Shown: positions 27,597 through 35,239 of the stretch, in pieces
Layout: each line of letters opens with the position of its first letter
Position numbering within the stretch: position 1 is the first letter of the stretch
Source of the DNA: Erythrobacter sp. Alg231-14
GTDB lineage: Bacteria; Pseudomonadota; Alphaproteobacteria; Sphingomonadales; Sphingomonadaceae
NCBI RefSeq assembly: GCF_900149685.1
Contig: NZ_LT702999.1
Coordinates: forward strand, 1,054,001-1,118,000
Direction: 5' to 3'
DNA length: 64,000 bases
Translations under genes and position numbers: made by a program
The notes under the pieces: model-generated
The model's database searches: none
What the model was told of the DNA's origin: nothing
What the model saw: the letters and a program-made list of their open reading frames with translations, nothing else

Positions 27597-29434
27597 TAAG
27601 ACCCCCTCCTGCGATAAACCAACAACACGTTGCCCGGGATTTCTCCGAATTTGTCATAGCCGGAATTGACGATTACCAGCCCGCCCGCAATCACCACGCC
27701 AGAGCTATCTATAGTGCCGCCCTTCGCTTGAACGCCATTGACTGTTTCAAACTCGCGATTGGTTTCATCACTCCACAAAACGCTGCCGTCCTCGCTTGAG
27801 TAAGCGAGCAACCTTCCATTGTGCGCGCCAGCGAAGACGGCTCCGGGGATTGCGGAAAGCGGGGCGCTGAGCGCGGTCATGCACTTGTAGGCAACTTCGT
27901 CACAAGTTGGCTCTTCAATCCGCGACCAAAGCGGTGCGCCAGTTCGAGGATTGAATGCATGAATGCCAGGACGCGGTGGTCCCTTGGCGAACTTGTTACC
28001 GGGCGTGTCGGCAATGCCGACCCACAGCGTCGCACCATCGCTCGCCATGCCCCAATGGATGCCGCCGTTAAAACCGCCCATGCCGACACGCCGACGCCAA
28101 AGGAGCTTGCCCGAATTGTCGGGATCAAGGCCAAAGATTTCGCCAGACTTTTGGCCCGCAAGCAGGATTTGACCGCCACCCGCTAGATCAACGAGCATCG
28201 GCGGAGCACCAAAATCGAAATCCGGACCATCTTGGCTGGGGCAATTGGGTTTGGGATCACGCCCGCACGCTGCATTCCAAGCGTCATTCGGGGTCGATTG
28301 AAAGGCCCATCTGCGCTGGCCCGTGGTCAAATCCAGCGCGACAATCGCATCACTTAGATCATTGGCTGGCGAGGAATAATTCTCTCCGGTCCCGACATAG
28401 AGCAGGCCGCGTTCGGCATCGATTGTTGGCGTAGACCAGACCGGGGCTCCACTTGGCGCGATTACGTCGGTTCCGACACTTGATTCACCGACCTTTCTCG
28501 GCACGTCTACCGTGTGCCAGCGCCATTGTGTGGCGCCATTCTGCGCGTCGAGCGCGATTACTCCACCTCGAAATGTGCAACACGCATAGTCATCAAGGTA
28601 TGCGGAAACGATCTCGGTAGAAGACATTGGCACGAACAATGTGCCATCGTGCAGCGCGAGGCTCCCCGTGATTGTTCCGTCTGGATGATCCTGTATCGAT
28701 TGGCTCCAGCGTCGTTCGCCGGTGCGCGCATCAACAGCATGGACGATTGCGTCAAAGTCTCCGAAATACAATGTGTCTGGATTGCCATCTGAGCCCGTCG
28801 AAAGCAGTGGTGCGTTGCGAACCTCTGCACCCGCCTCATAGGTCCACCACGCGCAGCCCGTTTCGGTATCGAGCGCGTAGACGCGGCCTGACTGGCTGCC
28901 TGTGAAGATTGCCTCTTCCGTCACAGCGGGTTGAGAGCGTGCGCGCTGCGCGCCAGGAAAACCGAATGCCCAAGCCAGCTCCATTTTGGGAATGTCTACA
29001 AGATCGAGGCCGGCGTCAGAATTTGATTGAAAGCGTGTGTTGCGCGCGTTGGCGCCCCAACGGTTCCACTTTGGCGCCCCTGCAAAAGTCAAATCGCCCT
29101 CGCAATACTCAATTGCGACATCGGCTCCTGCGGCTTCATTGCCGACATGCTGTGAAAGTAATATGCGATCAATCCGATCAAGCGACGCGCCCTGTTCACG
29201 CATCACCCCAGTATCCAGCGCTTCGATGATCGCAGCCGGACTGAGAGCGGCTAGTGCCTCGCGTGTCGGAGCGCCTGCGACGCCTCCGTCATGACACACC
29301 GCACAATTTTCTGCATAAAGTGCCTCAGCATGAGCGGACTGGCCACTCTCTCCTTGGGCGAGCGGAACGGCATCATCTACAACGCTGCACCCGGCAAGCG
29401 CGAAGGCCGACAGAAAAGCTAAGGTTCGGATCAT
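27596..29434 (-). CDS. Cytochrome c-PQQ quinoprotein lipoprotein (polyvinyl-alcohol-dehydrogenase-like)
   Basis: 612 residues. The lipobox Cys is at 16 (LAGC), followed by a small cytochrome c domain with CAVCH at 44-48. A quinoprotein propeller starts KWNRWGANARNTRFQ and has repeats such as LDTETGCAWWTYEAG, DARTGERRWSQS and LTTGQRRWAFQ. A cytochrome c domain before a PQQ propeller is the plan of polyvinyl alcohol dehydrogenases and some polyol quinohaemoproteins. It would oxidise an alcohol in the periplasm and pass electrons to its own haem. Operon: this gene, the VOC lipoprotein, tetR. A TetR-type operator lies just ahead of its ribosome site. The exact substrate is unresolved. Confidence 0.85.
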   Translation of the reverse strand: MIRTLAFLSAFALAGCSVVDDAVPLAQGESGQSAHAEALYAENCAVCHDGGVAGAPTREALAALSPAAIIEALDTGVMREQGASLDRIDRILLSQHVGNEAAGADVAIEYCEGDLTFAGAPKWNRWGANARNTRFQSNSDAGLDLVDIPKMELAWAFGFPGAQRARSQPAVTEEAIFTGSQSGRVYALDTETGCAWWTYEAGAEVRNAPLLSTGSDGNPDTLYFGDFDAIVHAVDARTGERRWSQSIQDHPDGTITGSLALHDGTLFVPMSSTEIVSAYLDDYACCTFRGGVIALDAQNGATQWRWHTVDVPRKVGESSVGTDVIAPSGAPVWSTPTIDAERGLLYVGTGENYSSPANDLSDAIVALDLTTGQRRWAFQSTPNDAWNAACGRDPKPNCPSQDGPDFDFGAPPMLVDLAGGGQILLAGQKSGEIFGLDPDNSGKLLWRRRVGMGGFNGGIHWGMASDGATLWVGIADTPGNKFAKGPPRPGIHAFNPRTGAPLWSRIEEPTCDEVAYKCMTALSAPLSAIPGAVFAGAHNGRLLAYSSEDGSVLWSDETNREFETVNGVQAKGGTIDSSGVVIAGGLVIVNSGYDKFGEIPGNVLLVYRRRGS

Positions 29435-29443
29435 GCCACTCCC

Positions 29444-29465
29444 TTATTGACGATTTATTCAATAG
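29444..29465 (-). promoter_or_regulatory. TetR-type operator copy 3 (quinoprotein-VOC-tetR operon)
   Basis: On the plus strand it reads TTATTGAC-N6-TTCAATAG, the same sequence class as the two copies at 23.2 kb with one change in the right arm. It lies 9 bp upstream of the quinoprotein start, next to the ribosome site GGGAG. A repressor bound here would cover the transcription start or leader. Confidence 0.72.
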
Positions 29466-29685
29466 GGGGTTTTGTGATCAATGCAAGGTGAGGAGCGGAT
29501 TCGACAATGAACCTGAGAATTCGCGGTCTTCGGATAGCTAGATTCGTCCGCTATTGGATCGCTAGCGGAATGTCTGCTCTGCAGATTCTAGGGTCAAATG
29601 CGAACAGGTCGCAATCGGCTCAGTTCGAGCCATCGTACTACGACAAATTGTGGGGGTGAAAGCAGCCTCCAGAGAATCAAGATGC

Positions 29686-29734
29686 TTGACTAAAATCCAT
29701 TAATTGCATATTTGCGCATATATGCAATTAATGG
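29686..29734 (+). promoter_or_regulatory. BigR-type palindromic operator and promoter
   Basis: A perfect 15-bp inverted repeat, CCATTAATTGCATAT (29697-29711) and ATATGCAATTAATGG (29720-29734), has an 8-bp spacer. A -35-like TTGACT (29686-29691) is 17 bp from TATTTG (29709-29714), so the palindrome covers the -10 region and the possible start codons at 29722 and 29731. This fits repression by the ArsR-type gene product itself, and a leaderless or nearly leaderless mRNA. Confidence 0.8.
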
Positions 29735-30066
29735 AAATGGAACAAACAGCCTCTCATGTCAGCGGCCTGCTTAAGTTGCTATCACATCGCGATCGGCTGA
29801 TGGCGCTCTGTCATCTTGCGCAAGGCGAAATGGCTGCTGGAGTATTGGCGGAGGCAGTAGGTATGAAGCCACCCGCGATGTCTCAGCAGCTGGCCATTCT
29901 CCGGCGCGAAGGGATCATTGCTTCTCGCCGAGATGGACAAACGATCTATTACCGGATCGACAATGAGGATGCCGTCGCGATCATGGGGTTTCTCTATGAA
30001 CGTTTTTGCGGCGATGACGCCAACAGCAATGTCGCTTCTAAAAAATCGGTCGAGGAATGTGCATGA
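29731..30066 (+). CDS. bigR: ArsR-family persulfide-responsive repressor (BigR/SqrR type)
   Basis: About 111 residues from the ATG at 29731; ATGs at 29722 and 29737 are also possible and none has a strong Shine-Dalgarno. The winged helix has MKPPAMSQQLAILRREGIIASRRDGQTIYYRI as its core. Two Cys, in ALCHL (C27) and ERFCG (C93), match the pair that forms a polysulfide link in SqrR/BigR when persulfide is present. No metal-site Cys cluster (ELCVCDL type) is present, which argues against a metal sensor. It overlaps the dioxygenase gene by four bases (ATGA). It is inferred to repress its own operon through the palindrome at its start. Confidence 0.85.
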   Translation: MEMEQTASHVSGLLKLLSHRDRLMALCHLAQGEMAAGVLAEAVGMKPPAMSQQLAILRREGIIASRRDGQTIYYRIDNEDAVAIMGFLYERFCGDDANSNVASKKSVEECA

Positions 30067-30932
30067 TGGCCAAACCTATCGTCACCTCGTTCTTCGATGA
30101 GACCACGAACAATATCAGTCATATCGCCGCTGACCCAAAAACTAGCCAGTGCGCGATCTTTGATCCGTTGCTCGACTTTGATGCAGCATCGGGTCGCACC
30201 TCGACGGTTGCCGCAAACAAACTGATCGAACATGTCCAATCCTGCTCGCTCAAAGTCGCTTGGATCATCGACACGCATATTCATGCCGATCACATCTCAG
30301 CCGCACAATATCTAAAGGCTGAACTCGGGGGCAAAATAGCGACAGGCGAACACATTTCAGAAGTGCAGACAGTGTTTGGCAAGCTGTTCGGCGCTGAAAC
30401 CAGTTTTCGCTATGATGGATCACAATTTGACCACCTTTTTGCCGATGATGAAACCTACCGCATCGGCGAACTTGAAGCTCGTGCTCTGCACACGCCCGGT
30501 CATACACCAGCCTGCATGACGCATGTCATCGGCGACGCGGCGTTCGTTGGCGATACGCTTTTCATGCCTGACTACGGCACAGCGCGCTGCGATTTTCCCG
30601 GAGGCGATGCCAGCGCGCTTTATCACTCAATACAGCGTATATTCGCGCTACCTGAGGCCACCCGGGTATTTCTCAATCACGACTATCTGCCGCCAGAACG
30701 TAGCGAGTTTTGCTGGCAATCCTCGGTTGGCCAGCAAAGATGCGACAATGTTCATGTCCGTGAGGGGGTTAGCGAGAGCGAGTTCGTTGCGATGCGCAAC
30801 GCGCGCGATGGCAAGCTATCAGCGCCTAAGTTGATGATTCCTTCGGTCCAAGTGAATATGCGGGCTGGTGAGTTCCCACCTGCCGAGCCAAATGGGATTC
30901 GCTATCTCAAAGTGCCGGTAGATACCCTGTGA
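30063..30932 (+). CDS. blh: Persulfide dioxygenase-like MBL-fold protein (Blh/ETHE1 family)
   Basis: 289 residues from the ATG at 30063, chosen for GAGG upstream and the ATGA overlap with bigR. Metallo-beta-lactamase motif THIHADH lies at 71-77, with later metal ligands in HTPGHT, GDTLF and LNHDY. This is the pattern of ETHE1-type mono-iron persulfide dioxygenases, which oxidise glutathione persulfide to sulfite in the cytoplasm. BigR-Blh-transporter operons are known in plant-associated alphaproteobacteria and Xylella, and this layout matches. It overlaps the following YeeE gene (GTGA). Confidence 0.88.
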   Translation: MMAKPIVTSFFDETTNNISHIAADPKTSQCAIFDPLLDFDAASGRTSTVAANKLIEHVQSCSLKVAWIIDTHIHADHISAAQYLKAELGGKIATGEHISEVQTVFGKLFGAETSFRYDGSQFDHLFADDETYRIGELEARALHTPGHTPACMTHVIGDAAFVGDTLFMPDYGTARCDFPGGDASALYHSIQRIFALPEATRVFLNHDYLPPERSEFCWQSSVGQQRCDNVHVREGVSESEFVAMRNARDGKLSAPKLMIPSVQVNMRAGEFPPAEPNGIRYLKVPVDTL

Positions 30933-31375
30933 CGCTGGCAGGTTTCCCGGGCGCCATGCCAGTCGAAGGCTTCGTCGGTGGATTGCTGATCGGACTTGCT
31001 GCAGCAATCATGTTGCTTGGTTCGGGCAGGATCGCCGGGATAAGCGGCATTGCTGCAAGAGCCATGTTATTGAGCAAATCGGGCGCGCGCCTTCCTGCCG
31101 CCTGGCTGTTTGTTGGGGGGCTGCTGTTGGGCGCGGTCGTGGTGCACATATTCATCGCCCCCGTTGAGGCGCGTTTTCCTCCATCGACATGGATACTCAT
31201 TGTTGGCGGATTGATAGTCGGCTTCGGGACGCGGTTGGGCAGCGGTTGCACCAGCGGCCACGGGGTCTGCGGCATGTCGCGCCTTTCGCCGCGCTCACTG
31301 ATCTCCACAGCAACCTTCATCGCGAGCGGAATCGCAACGGTTGCGCTCTCCAACGCATTCGGTTGGAGTTGGTGA
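30929..31375 (+). CDS. YeeE/YedE-family sulfur transport half-protein (first)
   Basis: 148 residues with four hydrophobic segments and the typical GSGRIAGISGI and RLGSGCTSGHGVCGMSRLSPRS motifs. The Cys in GSGCTSGHGVCG is the sulfur-handling residue of YeeE/TsuA-type channels. The GTG start overlaps the dioxygenase stop. The second half is encoded directly downstream, and the two together would equal one full YeeE-length transporter of thiosulfate or a related sulfur compound. The Agrobacterium PmpA/PmpB pair has the same arrangement. Confidence 0.88.
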   Translation: MTLAGFPGAMPVEGFVGGLLIGLAAAIMLLGSGRIAGISGIAARAMLLSKSGARLPAAWLFVGGLLLGAVVVHIFIAPVEARFPPSTWILIVGGLIVGFGTRLGSGCTSGHGVCGMSRLSPRSLISTATFIASGIATVALSNAFGWSW

Positions 31376-31785
31376 TGCGCGAACTTATTACTGCTCTTGC
31401 CTCAGGCACTTTGTTTGGCGGGGGCCTTGCCATTTCTGGGATGATGGACCCTTCGCGTGTGCGTGGTTTTCTTGATGTATTTGGGACTTGGGACCCCACG
31501 CTCGCCTTTGTGATGGGTGGAGCAGTTTTGGTGATGGCGATTGCTTGGACCATCCAACGCCGCCTTGCCAAACCGGTCTTTGCCGGAGAGTTTAAACTGC
31601 CAGACACTCAGCGCATTGATCGCAAGCTTATCGGCGGAGCGGTGCTATTCGGCATTGGCTGGGGACTTGCTGGATTGTGCCCAGGCCCTGCTATTGCTGC
31701 GATTGTGATTGATCCGATGTCTGCGGGTATCTTTGTCGCAAGTATGCTCTTGGGAATGGTTGCACATCGATCCTTCAGCAGGTGA
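31375..31785 (+). CDS. YeeE/YedE-family sulfur transport half-protein (second)
   Basis: 136 residues starting at the ATG that overlaps the previous stop by one base (TGATG). About four membrane segments. It has GGGLAISGMMDPSRVRGFLDVFG and the GWGLAGLCPGPAIA motif with the conserved Cys. In-frame codons reach back to 31189, but that region is the coding part of the first half-protein in another frame. Likely a partner of the first half in a sulfur-compound channel in the inner membrane. Confidence 0.88.
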   Translation: MRELITALASGTLFGGGLAISGMMDPSRVRGFLDVFGTWDPTLAFVMGGAVLVMAIAWTIQRRLAKPVFAGEFKLPDTQRIDRKLIGGAVLFGIGWGLAGLCPGPAIAAIVIDPMSAGIFVASMLLGMVAHRSFSR

Positions 31786-31811
31786 AGGAAATGGAAAACA
31801 CATCCGACACC

Positions 31812-32044
31812 CAATCCACGAGAAACTCATCGGATTGGGCCGTTTCTTTCCAATCCTTGCTTGGGCACGGACCTATAGTCGGGCAATCTTGGCCGATGAT
31901 TTGATGGCTACGTTGATCGTTACAATCATGTTGATTCCGCAATGCCTTGCCTATGCATTGCGTGCGGGTCTTCCGCCCGTAATTGGTCAGTACACCTCAA
32001 TCTTGCCGCTCGTGCTTTATGCAATCTTTGGCAACCGCCCTTGA
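31812..32044 (+). pseudogene. Truncated SulP-family anion transporter remnant
   Basis: Residues after about 31812 match the N-terminus of SulP transporters: LGRFFPILAWARTYSRAILADDL, ATLIVTIMLIPQCLAYALRAGLPP, then GQYTSILPLVLYAIFG. A stop comes right after FGNRP. Intact SulP proteins are 500-700 residues, and this one stops after about 70. The start is unclear: the frame is open back to 31709, and an ATG at 31791 is in another frame. The sequence after about 32035 has no SulP similarity and runs into the tRNA-Ser gene. The rest of the gene was probably lost in a recombination event at this junction. Confidence 0.8.
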
Positions 32045-32142
32045 GCAAGACGGTTAAACATCGCTACCCGCAACCTATCGGCACACCCTTTAGGACAACC
32101 GCACTCAAATCGATCAGAATACCCCGCATTTAGGGCGGTTAG

Positions 32143-32233
32143 TGGCGGAGAGGGAGGGATTCGAACCCTCGGAACCCTATAAGAGCTCAACAGTTTTCGA
32201 GACTGCCCCGTTCGACCACTCCGGCACCTCTCC
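32143..32233 (-). tRNA. tRNA-Ser (anticodon CGA)
   Basis: On the minus strand the gene begins GGAGAGG and ends CCTCTCC-G-CCA, a seven-base acceptor stem with encoded CCA. The anticodon arm GCAGT-CTCGAAA-ACTGT has CGA at the anticodon position. The T arm contains GGTTCGAATCC, and a long variable arm is present, as in all tRNA-Ser. CCA occupies 32143-32145. The 3' end faces the truncated SulP gene. Confidence 0.93.
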
Positions 32234-32443
32234 GCATTTCCTATGGCGCTGAATCGTTGCATTGCTGCTTGATTGCGTCTCAATAGGAGCGCGCCCGTTA
32301 GCGCAGGCCATCCCCCTTGCCAAGCCCCGTTGCACCGGTTTTCATGGCGCGGACGGCTATAACGCGCCGAAATGCGGGCATATCTGAAGGATGCCTCGCT
32401 CAAACTGCTTGTTTTGCAGACACGAAGGTCCATATTTCCCACC

Positions 32444-32824
32444 ATGGAACGCTCGCAATTCTTTTCTAGCCAAGCGGGTCGCACAATCAATGCGCCGCGC
32501 CAAACCCGAAGCCGATTTGGTATCGGCGATGTGGTTCGCCACCGGCATTTCGATTTTCGCGGCGTCGTTTTCGATATCGACCCCGTCTTCGCGAACAGCG
32601 AAGAATGGTACGAATCCATTCCCGAAGAAATCCGTCCGCCGCGCGATCAACCGTTTTACCATTTGCTCGCCGAGAATGAGGAATCGAGCTACGTTGCCTA
32701 TGTGAGCCAAGGCAATCTGCTTTCTGATGTGGATGGTGGGCCTGTGGATCACCCCACTGTGTCGCAATTGTTCGAACAATTTAAAGACGGCCGGTATCGC
32801 ATGCGGCGATCCCTAACCCACTAA
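32444..32824 (+). CDS. hspQ: Heat-shock protein HspQ (hemimethylated-DNA-binding family)
   Basis: 126 residues from the ATG at 32444; the frame is open back to 32372. The core is RSRFGIGDVVRHRHFDFRGVVFDIDPVF and NSEEWYESIPEEIRPPRDQPFYHLLAE, then YVAYVSQGNLLSD, which is the HspQ/YccV signature. In enterobacteria HspQ is a specificity factor for the Lon protease and also binds hemimethylated DNA. The protein here has a short N-terminal Gln/Arg-rich extension. Neighbouring genes add no information. Confidence 0.88.
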   Translation: MERSQFFSSQAGRTINAPRQTRSRFGIGDVVRHRHFDFRGVVFDIDPVFANSEEWYESIPEEIRPPRDQPFYHLLAENEESSYVAYVSQGNLLSDVDGGPVDHPTVSQLFEQFKDGRYRMRRSLTH

Positions 32825-32858
32825 TTGCACACGCTGTTCAGATCGCCTTAGGGGATAG

Positions 32859-33461
32859 ATGATGTCTAGCGAAGCCCGATACAGTCACGGCCCAACACAA
32901 CACGGGACCGTGCGCCAAAGGCTGGACCTTGCCCTAGAAAGCGAACTGCGCAGCGGCGAAACCATCATGTGGCGTGGTATGAAATTGGCGCGGGTCGAAC
33001 CGAAAGGCTTCGCGATTTATCTGTTCGCCATTCCTTGGACCGCCTTTGCATTGCTATGGACCAGTCTTGCAGTCTGGGGCACCTCATCAATGGGCGATGC
33101 AAGCCCGCTTGATTGGGCATTCCCCTTGTTCGGCACCCCCTTCATCGTGATCGGCCTCGCCATGCTGGCAACGCCGTTCGTGCCATTGCTGCAACGCGGC
33201 CGCATTTTGTTCGGAGTAACCGATCAACGGGTCATTCGGCTGAGCATGGGCCGCGACCTCACGGTCAATTCGGTGCCTGCCAGCAGGATTGGCGATATTG
33301 TTCGTCACGAGGGCGGCGATGGAACTGGATCGATTGAGCTTTCGCTGACAACCCCCGTGGTCAATTTCGCCGGAAGGCAATCGAAGAAATTCACGCTAGG
33401 ACGGGTGGACCATGTGCGCGACGCGTACGGCGCGGTTTTGGAACTCAGCCAGAAAGACTAG
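32859..33461 (+). CDS. Membrane protein with PH-like domain
   Basis: 200 residues. A soluble N-terminus ends in GETIMWRGM, a form often seen before bacterial PH (bPH) domains. Two membrane segments (about 52-75 and 88-108) follow, then RGRILFGVTDQRVIRLSMGRDLTVNSVPASRIGDIVRHEGGDGTGSI, a bPH-like core. AGGGGAT precedes the tandem ATGs. Function unknown. Confidence 0.75.
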   Translation: MMSSEARYSHGPTQHGTVRQRLDLALESELRSGETIMWRGMKLARVEPKGFAIYLFAIPWTAFALLWTSLAVWGTSSMGDASPLDWAFPLFGTPFIVIGLAMLATPFVPLLQRGRILFGVTDQRVIRLSMGRDLTVNSVPASRIGDIVRHEGGDGTGSIELSLTTPVVNFAGRQSKKFTLGRVDHVRDAYGAVLELSQKD

Positions 33462-34345
33462 CTCTTCAATTTCCAACCTGAACGCAGCACGAAATACACT
33501 GCAAGCGCAATGACTGCGTTGAGCGCCGCAAGGCCCACGGCCGCCATCACGACCTGATCGTGGGTGCCGATATCGCTTTCACCCAGGAAGCCGTATCTGA
33601 ACCCAGAGATTGCGTAGAAAAACGGATTGGTCCGGCTCACTGCTTGAAATGCAGGCGAAAGATTATCGATCACATAAAACGTACCCGAAAGCAGCGACAG
33701 CGGAGCAATAACAAAGTTTGAGATCGCCGCGTTGTGATCGAATTTCTCCGCCCAAATCGATGTTGCAAGTCCAAGCAGAGCCAACAAGACCGCCCCCATT
33801 AGACCAAACCAAACCACCGCCCAAAGGTGTTCTACCGCCAATGAAACGCCGGGCCACAAGACCATCGCCAAAGCCACGGTGCCACCAACGGCAATTGCCC
33901 GCGTCACCGCGGCAGCCACAATGCCGCCCATCAATTCGCCAGGAGAAAGCGGCGGCATCAGCAAATCGATGATGGTTCCTTGGATCTTTCCCGACAACAA
34001 TGAGAACGATGAATTGGCAAAGGCGTTTTGCATCATGCCCATCACGATAAGGCCCGGTGCGACAAAGCTAGCAAAGGGCACACCCAACACTTCTCGACCG
34101 CCCCGCCCCAATGCGACGGTGAAAATGATCAAAAACAGGACGGTTGTGACCGCAGGAGCCCAAATCGTCTGCGTCTGGACCTTGAGAAAACGCCGCACTT
34201 CCTTCATATAGAGTGCGAACAGCCCGATGCGGTTTACCCCGGTGATGACCGGGACGCCGCGCGGGCTGAATTTTGTGGACCCTGTTGCCGGTGAAACGGT
34301 GGGTTTGGGTTCTGTTTCGGGGTTCATTGAAAGCTCGTCTGCCAT
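33458..34345 (-). CDS. ABC-2 type transporter permease
   Basis: About 295 residues from the ATG at 34345; ATGs at 34429 and 34327 are alternatives and none has a good Shine-Dalgarno. Six membrane segments are seen. Motifs VAPGLIVMGMMQNAFANSSFSLLSGKIQGTIIDLLMPPLSPGE and LSLLSGTFYVIDNLSPAFQ are typical of NodJ/DrrB-like permeases. Such proteins export drugs, polysaccharide or lipids with a separate ATPase. No ATPase gene is adjacent, so the partner must be elsewhere. Its end overlaps the PH-domain protein gene tail to tail by four bases. Confidence 0.85.
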   Translation of the reverse strand: MADELSMNPETEPKPTVSPATGSTKFSPRGVPVITGVNRIGLFALYMKEVRRFLKVQTQTIWAPAVTTVLFLIIFTVALGRGGREVLGVPFASFVAPGLIVMGMMQNAFANSSFSLLSGKIQGTIIDLLMPPLSPGELMGGIVAAAVTRAIAVGGTVALAMVLWPGVSLAVEHLWAVVWFGLMGAVLLALLGLATSIWAEKFDHNAAISNFVIAPLSLLSGTFYVIDNLSPAFQAVSRTNPFFYAISGFRYGFLGESDIGTHDQVVMAAVGLAALNAVIALAVYFVLRSGWKLKS

Positions 34346-34446
34346 AATTTGGCGAGTAGGGCCTCTGGCATCATGTGACAAGCTGCCTATCTGGGTAGCA
34401 CGCAACAGTGGGTCGGGTTCCTCGACCATACGGAGAATGATTAGGT

Positions 34447-35148
34447 ATGAGCTGGACTGACGAGCGCATTGGAACGCTCAAGAAAATGTGGGAAGGCGGT
34501 TCAACCGCGAGCCAGATCGCCGAAGAACTTGGCGGAGTGAGCCGCAATGCGGTGATCGGTAAAGCGCACAGGCTTGGCCTGAAATCGCGCCCTTCGCCGG
34601 TCAAGGCCAACGAAAAGAAGAAGGCCGCGAAGAAAGCGGCCACAAAGGCGCCCGCAGCGACTAAGAAAGCGGCGGCACCAGCAGCAGCCAAACCCGCACC
34701 CAAGGCGGCTGCAAAAACATCGGACAAAGCAGCGCCCGCCGCGGCAAAGCCAGCCGGCGGTGCCAATGGTGGCAACAATTCTCAACCTATGCCGAACCCT
34801 TCACAGGGCTTGCCTAAGATTGTTTCCGTCGGCCCCGGCGGTTTCCTTCGCCAAGGTCCCGGCGATCAACAAGCGCCAATCCCGCCTGCGCCGCCGCGCC
34901 GACTAGTCCCGGCCAAACCCAGCCCGGAGATTGCGGATAAGACAAGTCTGCTCGATTTGTCCGACAAAGTGTGTCGCTGGCCCATGGGCCACCCTGGCGA
35001 GCCTGACTTTCATTTCTGCGGAACTCCGGTGAACCCGGGCTTCCCGTATTGCGTCGAACATTGTGGCCGGGCCTATCAGGCACAATTGCCGCGCGGTGCC
35101 CGCAGACCGCCTCCACCTTTGCCGTTTGGTGGCCCACGCGTTCGATAA
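34447..35148 (+). CDS. gcrA: GcrA cell-cycle regulator
   Basis: 233 residues. The N-terminal DNA-binding part MSWTDERIGTLKKMW, then SASQIAEELGGVSRNAVIGKAHRLGL-type sequence (here TASQIAEELGG), is diagnostic of GcrA. A long Ala/Lys/Pro linker (about 57-155) is followed by the C-terminal sigma-70-binding domain with CRWPMGHPGEPDFHFCGTPVNPGFPYCVEHCGRAYQ. In Caulobacter GcrA works with CcrM methylation of GANTC sites to drive cell-cycle genes. The linker is longer than in Caulobacter GcrA (about 170 residues in total). Confidence 0.96.
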   Translation: MSWTDERIGTLKKMWEGGSTASQIAEELGGVSRNAVIGKAHRLGLKSRPSPVKANEKKKAAKKAATKAPAATKKAAAPAAAKPAPKAAAKTSDKAAPAAAKPAGGANGGNNSQPMPNPSQGLPKIVSVGPGGFLRQGPGDQQAPIPPAPPRRLVPAKPSPEIADKTSLLDLSDKVCRWPMGHPGEPDFHFCGTPVNPGFPYCVEHCGRAYQAQLPRGARRPPPPLPFGGPRVR

Positions 35149-35177
35149 GAACCTTCGTTCATTTCGGTCATTATTCT

Positions 35178-35220
35178 AGCCCGGCGCCTCTGCTTTCAAC
35201 GGCAGGTCGCCGGGCTTTTT
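35178..35220 (+). terminator. Rho-independent terminator after gcrA
   Basis: AGCCCGGCG and CGCCGGGCT form a nine-base stem, with an inner loop that may also pair, followed by TTTTT. It lies 30 bp past the gcrA stop and just before the ribosome site of the DUF1993 gene. Confidence 0.9.
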
Positions 35221-35239
35221 ATCATAGGGAGTAAACCAC

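Noticed and set aside
31189..31374. Longer start for the second YeeE half-protein
   Set aside because: The added 62 residues are the coding region of the first half-protein in another frame; the ATG overlapping its stop is the natural start.
32045..32142. Continuation of the SulP gene by a frameshift
   Set aside because: The sequence after 32044 in the other frames gives no SulP helices before the tRNA gene, so this is truncation and not a simple frameshift.
34371..34785. Minus-strand ORFs opposite gcrA
   Set aside because: Ala/Phe- or Cys/Gly-rich shadows of the GcrA linker; GcrA is clearly on the plus strand.
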